From the NCBI GenBank assembly GCA_949361645.1, contig OX442418.1, positions 13,338,689 to 13,402,688 of the forward strand: 64,000 nt of DNA, in the 5' to 3' direction. Below, piece by piece: positions 29,801 to 40,200 of the stretch. Position 1 is the first letter of the stretch. Every line of letters begins with the position of its first letter. The position numbers and the translations under genes are program-made. The DNA comes from Spongilla lacustris (lineage: Eukaryota; Porifera; Demospongiae; Spongillida; Spongillidae). The notes below the pieces were generated by a model, which was given only the letters and a program-made list of their open reading frames with translations, searched no databases and was not told the DNA's origin.

Positions 29801-32800
29801 ATTTTCCTATTGATGCCCCCTTCACAGGTGGGAAGATGGCTCTGCACTGAGTGGAGTGGGTGGGGTGACTGACAGCTAACAAGCTGCAGCTAGCGCCAAG
29901 GCTCTGCATACCTCTGCATACCCCTGCATACCTCTGCATACCTCTGCATACCCCTGCATACCTCTGCATACAAACCGCACATGCTCAACAGACACATTAT
30001 TGTGATTTAGTTATAAATGCTGCAATTATTTCAATACAACACATGCAAGACCCTTGTTAATGCCGGCATATACACGAGGCGAATGATATGAGTAAAAGTT
30101 CCGTCATTCTTTAGTTTACCATATTCATTTGAGTTGCATGCGACAAGTTGCCTGGAAGTTGCCTCATGTATGCCGGCCTTTAGAAAGACATAGTAAGTCT
30201 ACGAGACCCATCGATTAATTGTATGTAAGGCCTGAAGGTCACAATCAAACAAGGTGGGGTGGGTGAGGTGAGACAATCTATAGGTGTCTAGTGAATTAGA
30301 GTTGCAGTGAGTACATCGTTTTGAGTACCCTTCTTAGAATTCATGCATTGTTTTGACTGCAGAGTGCTACATTTGATACGGCTGTTGGATATAAGTTGAG
30401 CATGTTGCATAACCCAACATCAGGTTAGTAGGTTTCAAATAGTTTCAATATAAAAGTTACATCATCTATCAATATAAAAGTTAAGTAATCTTTCAATATA
30501 AAAGATTTTTCAAATGCCATGCAAATAAGCTGTTTTGGTCTGGAGCAGTGTGTCATGTCTAAGACATTCTAAAAGAGGCACAACTCTACAGTGTGAGCCA
30601 TGTGAGGGGGCCATGTGAGGGGGCCATGTGAGGGGGCCATGTGAGGGGGCCATGTGAGGGAGCCATGTGAGGGAGCCATGTGAGGGAGCCATGTGAGGGG
30701 GCCATGTGAGGGAGCCATGTGAGGGGGCCATGTGAGGGAGCCATGTGAGGGGGCCATGTGAGGGAGCCATGTGAGGGGGCCATGTGAGGGAGCCATGTGA
30801 GGGGGCCATGTGAGGGAGCCATGTGAGGGGGCCATGTGAGGGAGCCATGTGAGGGGGCCATGTGAGGGAGCCATGTGAGGGAGCCATGTGAGGGGGCCAT
30901 GTGAGGGGGCCATGTGAGGGAGCCATGTGAGGGAGCCATGTGAGGGGGCCATGTGAGGGGGCCATGTGAGGGAGCCATGTGAGGGGGCCATGTGAGGGAG
31001 CCATGTGAGGGGGCCATGTGAGGGGGCCATGTGAGGGGGCCATGTGAGGGGGCCATGTGAGGGAGCCATGTGAGGGGGCCATGTGAGGGAGCCATGTGAG
31101 GGGGCCATGTGAGGGGGCCATGTGAGGGAGCCATGTGAGGGAGCCATGTGAGGGGGCCATGTGAGGGAGCCATGTGAGGGAGCCATGTGAGGGAGCCATG
31201 TGAGGGGGCCATGTGAGGGGGCCATGTGAGGGAGCCATGTGAGGGAGCCATGTGAGGGAGCCATGTGAGGGGGCCATGTGAGGGAGCCATGTGAGGGAGC
31301 CATGTGAGGGGGCCATGTGAGGGAGCCATGTGAGGGAGCCATGTGAGGGAGCCATGTGAGGGGGCCATGTGAGGGGGCCATGTGAGGGAGCCATGTGAGG
31401 GGGCCATGTGAGGGGGCCATGTGAGGGGGCCATGTGAGGGGGCCATGTGAGGGGGCCATGTGAGGGAGCCATGTGAGGGGGCCATGTGAGGGGGCCATGT
31501 GAGGGAGCCATGTGAGGGAGCCATGTGAGGGAGCCATGTGAGGGAGCCATGTGAGGGGGCCATGTGAGGGGGCCATGTGAGGGGGCCATGTGAGGGAGCC
31601 ATGTGAGGGGGCCATGTGAGGGAGCGGGCCATGTGAGGGAGCCATGTGAGGGAGCCATGTGAGGGAGCCATGTGAGGGAGCCGTGTGAGGGAGCCGTGTG
31701 AGGGGGCCATGTGAGGGGGCCATGTGAGGGGGCCATGTGAGGGGGCCATGTGAGGGGGCCATGTGAGGGAGCCATGTGAGGGAGCCATGTGAGGGAGCCA
31801 TGTGAGGGAGCCATGTGAGGGAGCCATGTGAGGGAGCCATGTGAGGGGGCCATGTGAGGGAGCCATGTGAGGGAGCCATGTGAGGGGGCCATGTGAGGGA
31901 GCCATGTGAGGGAGCCATGTGAGGGAGCCATGTGAGGGGGCCATGTGAGGGGGCCATGTGAGGGAGCCATGTGAGGGGGCCATGTGAGGGGGCCATGTGA
32001 GGGGGCCATGTGAGGGGGCCATGTGAGGGGGCCATGTGAGGGAGCCATGTGAGGGGGCCATGTGAGGGGGCCATGTGAGGGAGCCATGTGAGGGAGCCAT
32101 GTGAGGGAGCCATGTGAGGGAGCCATGTGAGGGGGCCATGTGAGGGGGCCATGTGAGGGAGCCATGTGAGGGGGCCATGTGAGGGAGCGGGCCATGTGAG
32201 GGAGCCATGTGAGGGAGCCATGTGAGGGAGCCGTGTGAGGGAGCTGTGTGAGGGGGCCATGTGAGGGGGCCATGTGAGGGGGCCATGTGAGGGGGCCATG
32301 TGAGGGAGCCATGTGAGGGAGCCATGTGAGGGAGCCATGTGAGGGAGCCATGTGAGGGAGCCATGTGAGGGAGCCATGTGAGGGGGCCATGTGAGGGGGC
32401 CATGTGAGGGGGCCATGTGAGGGAGCCATGTGAGGGGGCCATGTGAGGGAGCCATGTGAGGGAGCCATGTGAGGGGGCCATGTGAGGGGGCCATGTGAGG
32501 GGGCCATGTGAGGTGAGCCATGTGAATGTAATTTACATACTCCCAACGCAATAATTTTTTTTATGGACAGAAACTAATCCGTATGACTCGAGAATAGGCA
32601 CCTCCATCCATGCGAGGGTCTGCTACACCAAACTAGGTATGCCGGTAATGTACTTGTGATGTCACAGAATTTTAATGACAACACTTAGCTTGTGTACTGC
32701 AATGTTTCCAAACATTAACTATATACACAAGAATTTAGGAAACAAGTGGTGCTTCAGAAATGCTATTCATAACTGTGTAACCATGGTAACCATGGTACCC

Positions 32801-35800
32801 TTCTAGGTAAGCATAAAGAGGACAACACTTGTGTTGAAATGTACAGCTAATTAAATATTCAATGCCTTAATTAGTCTGTGACAATTTCTGATAAAGAACC
32901 ATTATGCTGAAGACCACCACCATCATTCCCACACCCAGACCACCACATCCAGACTATCACCATCATTCCCACATCCAGACCACCACCACCACCATTCTCA
33001 CACCTAGACTATCACTTGACCAAAGACCCCAATCCACATCTTTCATAAGTAAAAAAGGCCACACCCTAGCCACTCCCACCGCCTCACCAGAACATCCACA
33101 AAGCTATCCTGCGGGGAGCTGCACAGAAAGCTGAGAGCAGAGGAAAGGTATGGGGACTTGATCTGGGCCTTCATGGAGGTGTAAGTGTCCTGCCAGAGCT
33201 TAGAGTCCCTGCTTGTGTATCCAGACAGAGCCAAAGCTATGAGACTGTACAAACTTGCTGTGTGTGTGTTATATATGTGTGTGCACATGTGTGTTATGTG
33301 TGTGTTATGTGTGTGTTATGTGTGTGTGTTATGCGTGTTGAGTGTTGTGTGTGTTATATGTGTATGTGTTATATGTTTGTGTGTTGTGTGTGTATGTGTG
33401 TGTGTGTTATGCGTGTGTGTTATGCGTGTGTGTTATGTGTGTGTGTTATGTGTATGTTATATGTTTGTGTGTTGTGTGTTGTGTGTGTATGTATGTGTGT
33501 TATGTGTGTGTGTTATATGTGTGTGTTGTGTGTGTGTTGTGTGTTATATGTGTGTGTTGTGTGTGTGTGTGTGCGTGTATAAGTAAGTACATGACGTTAC
33601 AGTGATACTTATATACATATGTAGTCTATCTGGACAGCTCATTCTATAAGCACTGCACCTTTGGTTTCATTCGCACTGCGACTTGCGACATCTGCTCCAT
33701 CCTTCAAACATGCAATAGCTCTTCGTATGTGTCCCTGGAACACAGCTATGGCAGCTGCTCGCTCGTGGTTACCACTGAGCTCCTCCCTGAAGTAGGGCAA
33801 AAGTGGAATGGAATAGGCACTGGGATGAAGCATGCCATTCTATATGATGCCCACCAAAGCAAGCGTTCTAGTTTACCTCTTTAAGTAGTCTTCCAATGAG
33901 TTGCCCTGCATTACAAAGCTCCACCCACACAATAACATAGCCTCTGTTCTGCCAGGACTGCAGTAGGTGGGGAAAGGCACCATCTCGTCAGCAGAAGTGT
34001 GGTCAGCTCTCTCCTGTGGGGTGACCTTCTTACTGCCTTCAGCTAATGGGTAGGCAGCAGGTAAGAGAGAAACAAAAAATGGAGCCCATCACAAGCAGTG
34101 GGAAGGAATGAATGAAGGCATGAAGATAAGGATATAAAAACTTCACAGACTCACACACTGTTCTTTGCTTGAAGAGTACTGAATTGACCCCTGATAGACT
34201 TCTGAGCGGTTTGTCAGCAGGGATTAACCCCTTAGAGGCCAGTTCACCATGGAATGCAGCAGTGTTAAGGCATAACAAATAAGAGTGTGTAAATAATGTG
34301 ATAGGTTGGTACGAGATGAGGAGGAGGAGGTGTGGGAGGGGAGGTGGGGGAGGAGGCCATGACAGTGTGGGGTAGTAGATACGATGTAGCCACTTCCACA
34401 CCTCTGTGAGGGCAAGCTCCCCATCCACTATCTTGATATTAGCTTCTACCTGGGAAGGGAGAAAAATTCATGATACAATGTAGATATCGAACCATAGCAC
34501 TTCAAACATCACACATAGCACCATGATCACTCACAACACACCCTCACACTCCCAACACACCCTCACACACAACACAAACACTCACAACACACCCTCACAC
34601 ACAACACAAACACTCACAACACACCCTCACACACAACACAAACACTCACAACACACCCTCACACACAACACACACAATCACAACACACCCTCACACACAA
34701 CACTCACAACACACCCTCACACAATCACAACACACCCTCACACTCATACACAACACACTCACACACAACACAAACACTTACATCGAAGCCATAGCCTGCC
34801 TTAACCCTAGTTTGCATTTTGCAAGATATATCGTGTTCCTGTTTGGTGTAGCCCTCCTGCAAGAGAGGAGGAGGAGGAGGAGGAGGAGGAGGAGGAGGAG
34901 GAGGAGGAGGAGGAGGAGGAGGAGGAGGAGGAGGAGGAGGAGGAGGAGGAGGAGGAGGAGGAGGAGGAGGAGGAGGAGGAGGAGGAGGAGGAGGAGGAGG
35001 AGGAGGAGGAGGAGGAGGAGGAGGAGGAGGAGGAGGAGGAGGAGGAGGAGGAGGAGGAGGAGGAGGAGGAGGAGGAGGAGGAGGAGGAGGAGGAGGAGGA
35101 GGAGGAGGAGGAGGAGGAGGAGGAGGAGGAGGAGGAGGAGGAGGAGGAGGAGGAGGAGGAGGAGGAGGAGGAGGAGGAGGAGGAGGAGGAGGAGGAGGAG
35201 GAGGAGGAGGAGGAGGAGGAGGAGGAGGAGGAGGAGGAGGAGGAGGAGGAGGAGGAGGAGGAGGAGGAGGAGGAGGAGGAGGAGGAGGAGGAGGAGGAGG
35301 AGGAGGAGGAGGAGGAGGAGGAGGAGGAGGAGGAGGAGGAGGAGGAGGAGGAGGAGGAGGAGGAGGAGGAGGAGGAGGAGGAGGAGGAGGAGGAGGAGGA
35401 GGAGGAGGAGGAGGAGGAGGAGGAGGAGGAGGAGGAGGAGGAGGAGGAGGAGGAGGAGGAGGAGGAGGAGGAGGAGGAGGAGGAGGAGGAGGAGGAGGAG
35501 GAGGAGGAGGAGGAGGAGGAGGAGGAGGAGGAGGAGGAGGAGGAGGAGGAGGAGGAGGAGGAGGAGGAGGAGGAGGAGGAGGAGGAGGAGGAGGAGGAGG
35601 AGGAGGAGGAGGAGGAGGAGGAGGAGGAGGAGGAGGAGGAGGAGGAGGAGGAGGAGGAGGAGGAGGAGGAGGAGGAGGAGGAGGAGGAGGAGGAGGAGGA
35701 GGAGGAGGAGGAGGAGGAGGAGGAGGAGGAGGAGGAGGAGGAGGAGGAGGAGGAGGAGGAGGAGGAGGAGGAGGAGGAGGAGGAGGAGGAGGAGGAGGAG

Positions 35801-37228
35801 GAGGAGGAGGAGGAGGAGGAGGAGGAGGAGGAGGAGGAGGAGGAGGAGGAGGAGGAGGAGGAGGAGGAGGAGGAGGAGGAGGAGGAGGAGGAGGAGGAGG
35901 AGGAGGAGGAGGAGGAGGAGGAGGAGGAGGAGGAGGAGGAGGAGGAGGAGGAGGAGGAGGAGGAGGAGGAGGAGGAGGAGGAGGAGGAGGAGGAGGAGGA
36001 GGAGGAGGAGGAGGAGGAGGAGGAGGAGGAGGAGGAGGAGGAGGAGGAGGAGGAGGAGGAGGAGGAGGAGGAGGAGGAGGAGGAGGAGGAGGAGGAGGAG
36101 GAGGAGGAGGAGGAGGAGGAGGAGGAGGAGGAGGAGGAGGAGGAGGAGGAGGAGGAGGAGGAGGAGGAGGAGGAGGAGGAGGAGGAGGAGGAGGAGGAGG
36201 AGGAGGAGGAGGAGGAGGAGGAGGAGGAGGAGGAGGAGGAGGAGGAGGAGGAGGAGGAGGAGGAGGAGGAGGAGGAGGAGGAGGAGGAGGAGGAGGAGGA
36301 GGAGGAGGAGGAGGAGGAGGAGGAGGAGGAGGAGGAGGAGGAGGAGGAGGAGGAGGAGTAAAGCCATGCCAGGACGATCAGACATTGCATAATCTTTTCC
36401 ATAATTACTGCACTTGCACTTCTCAATAATAAGAGCCAAAATGGAAATTTGGGAGTCTCCAGCAGTTTAAAACTAGCCCTTGTTAAACAACATAAAGATC
36501 ACATGGCACACTATGATTTGGCATACTGTACTCACCCAAATATCAATTACACTAGGGTTTATAACTAGAAACGCCCCCCTAGGTTAACACAGTACAGCCA
36601 AAAGGGTGAAATGTTTTAACAAGGGCTATTTGCTGGAGACTCCCAAATTTCCAGTTTGGCTCTTATTATTGAGAAGTGCAAGTGCAGTCGTTATGGAAAA
36701 GATTGTGCAATGTCATGTGATAGTCCTGGCATGGCTTTACGCAGAGGAAAGAGGCCACCACCACCACCGCACACTCCCCCTCATCCCTCTACCACCACAC
36801 ACTCCCCCTCATCCCTCTACCACCACACACTCCCCCTCATCCCTCTACCACCACACACTCCCCCTCATCCCTCCCACGCCCACAATGGCCATGACTCACA
36901 GCTTTGGTGGTCCATATATGGCTGGACCTTCCAAACATCAGACTGTCACTGCCAGTCCATGACTGGTCAAAAGAGAAGTGGTGGTAATAACATGATGCTG
37001 CTCACAATACACTTTATGTGCACACACACAATTCTTGTGAAAGGCAGTTTGAACAATAAATGTACTTTCCAATGAAGAATAAAGATATTTTTAAAAAGGT
37101 GTCATTGTACACAACTCAGCTTGGCAACCATACAATATTACCACGCCAGCCCCAAATGACTTTTAAAATGAATACTAACCAGTAATGTACATACAGAGAA
37201 TACATACATACATACATACATACATACA

Positions 37229-37259
<31 letters not shown>

Positions 37260-40200
37260 GTACACACATACATACATACATACATACACACATACACACA
37301 CACATACACATACATACATAAACACACACACACGCACACATACACACACATATACACACATGCACACACACACATACACACATACATACATACATACATA
37401 CATACATACATACATACATACATGCACACACACATACATACATATACACATATACACATACACACATACACACACATACAAACATACTTGTAAATGGTCT
37501 GGGAGAGGGAAGCTAGGCTTACTAAGAGGTCTGGGGGAGAGAGCTTACCAAAGGGGTCTTGTCATACGCTTGTAACACATTCAGCGTCCCTAGGAGTGAC
37601 AAAGGGGTATGGTAAGACATAGGGGTATGGTAAGACATAGGGTATGGTAAGACATAGGGTATGGTAAGACATAGGAGTATGGTAAGACATAGGGGTATGG
37701 TAAGACATAGGGTATGGTAAGACATAGGGGTATGGTAAGACATAGGGGTATGGTAAGACATAGGGTATGGTAAGACATAGGGGTATGGTAAGACATAGGG
37801 GTATGGTAAGACATAGGGGTATGGTAAGACATAGGGTATGGTAAGACATAGGGGTATGGTAAGACATAGGGGTATGGTAAGACATAGGGTATGGTAAGAC
37901 ATAGGAGTATGGTAAGACATAGGGGTATGGTAAGACATAGGGTATGGTAAGACATAGGAGTATGGTAAGACATAGGGGTATGGTAAGACATAGGGGTATG
38001 GCAAGACATAGGGGTATGGTAAGACATAGGGTATGGTAAGACATAGGGGTATGGTAAGACATAGGGGTATGGTAAGACATAGGGGTATGGTAAGACATAG
38101 GAGTATGGTAAGACATAGGGGTAGGTAAGACATAGGGGTATGGTAGCTTAAATACCAGGCAATTCTCACCATGAACATTGGACACAATACCGAGGTTCTC
38201 CCACTGTGGGTGCCAGGCAACACAGGTGAGCTTAGCATATGGTTGGACTGGGGAAGAGGAAAGGTGGAGGGGGAGGAGGAGGAGAGGGAGAATGATAAGG
38301 GAAGGAGGTTTGGCTGGTCACACTTTACAGTGACTTTGTAGGTAAGGACATCTGTCACCAAGGTGATGTGCCAGGTGTTCAAAGTACAGCTCCCCCATGT
38401 CTGCCCCCTGTGTGTCCGAGGCTATGGAGGGGTAACACACACCTTGACAGCCACACCCCTAAGGGTCCCACCACACACTTACACTGCATAAACAAGGGGA
38501 TATCTATCAGACGCAGGAATGGAGACTCAGACATGATAGCACTCAGACACCCAAGCCTGGGGAAGAGAGGAAAGTGTGCCTGTAAAACTACACCCATAAC
38601 ATGTCCTCAACTATGTAAGCCCAAGATGGAGGCATGTAGGCCCAAGATGGAGGCATGTAGGCCCAAGATGGAGGCATGTAGGCCCAAGATGGAGGCATGT
38701 AGGCCCAAGATGGAGGCATGTAGGCCCAAGATGGAGGCATGTAGGCCCAAGATGGAGGCATGTAGGCCCAAGATGGAGGTATGTAGGCCCAAGATGGAGG
38801 CATGTAGGCCCAAGATGGAGGCATGTAGGCCCAAGATGGAGGCATGTAGGCCCAAGATGGAGGTATGTAGGCCCAAGATGGAGGCATGTAGGCCCAAGAT
38901 GGAGGCTAAGATGGCCCCTCCCTCCCCTGAGCACTCCCCAACTTCATCATACCTTGTTGGCATCCATGACAACCTCAAGAATGTTCCATTTCTGGAAAAG
39001 TTATACACCTTGTTCCAGTCAAGGACAGTAAGTAGAGAGAGATGAGGGAAGGAGAGAGGAAGGGGAAGGAGAGAGGGGGGGAAGGAGAGAGGGAGGGGAA
39101 GGAGAGAGGGAGGGGAAGGAGAGAGGGAGGGAAAGGAGAGAGGGAGGGGAAGGAGAGAGGGAGGGGAAGGAGAGAGGGAGGGGAAGGAGAGAGGGAGGGG
39201 AAGGAGAGAGGGAGGGGAAGGAGAGAGGGAGGGGAAGGAGAGAGGGGGAAGGGAGGAGAGAGGGAGGGGAAGGAGAGAGGGAGGGGAAGGAGAGAGGGAA
39301 GGGAAGGAGAGAGGGAGGGGAAGGAGAGAGGAGGGAAAGCAGGGTTAGGGTAAAGCATACATGGCATCAAGGATACAGGCTTTGAGAAGTGTCTAATGTC
39401 CCAGATATAGACGATATTCCCCTGAGGTGCAGAAAGGAGACATGTGCAACATTAAATGACACACTGCCTGTGTAAATGAACCAATGCAAATGCACAGTGA
39501 GAGAGGGGACCAACTCGAAGCACATAGAATTGATTACAGTTAGCCAAGCACACATACGTCTGCATGAGTAGCTAGCTGGTGAGGAGAGAAGGGGTCGAAG
39601 CACAGGCTGCTTAGCCCCTTGTGGTTGACATACTCCTGTGGTTGAGTAAGGCCGGCACCTGGGTGTTTATCTGGGGGTAAGGGAACACCAGGGTGTTTAT
39701 CTGGGGGTAAGCGAGCACCAAGGTGTTTATCTGGGGGTAAGGGAACACCAGGGTGTTTATCTGGGGGTAAGGGAACACCAGGGTGTTTATCTGGGGATAA
39801 GGGAGCACCAGGGTGTTTATTTGGGGGTAAGGGAACACCAGGGTGTTTATTTGGGGGTAAGGGAACACCAGGGTGTTTATCTGGGGGTAAGGGAACACCA
39901 GGGTGTTTATCTGGGGGTAAGGGAGCACCAAGGTGTTTATTTGGGGGTAAGGGAACACCAGGGTGTTTATCTGGGGGTATGGGAGCACCAAGGTGTTTAT
40001 CTGGGGGTAAGGGAGCACCAAGGTGTTTATATGGGGGTAAGGGAACACCAGGGTGTTTATATGGGGGGTAAGGGAACACCAGGGTGTTTATATGGGGGTA
40101 TGGGAGCACCAAGGTGTTTATACGGGGGTAAGCGAGCACCAAGGTGTTTATCTGGGGGTAAGGGAACACCAGGGTGTTTATATGGGGGGTAAGGGAACAC

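Noticed and set aside
30510..32551. Three overlapping open frames of more than 600 codons ([17 protein letters not shown]) on the minus strand
   Set aside because: They are the three frames of one 13-bp intronic repeat without stop codons and lie inside MIOS introns.
34778..36439. Poly-Leu, poly-Ser and poly-Arg open frames of more than 500 codons
   Set aside because: Translations of the pure GGA array.
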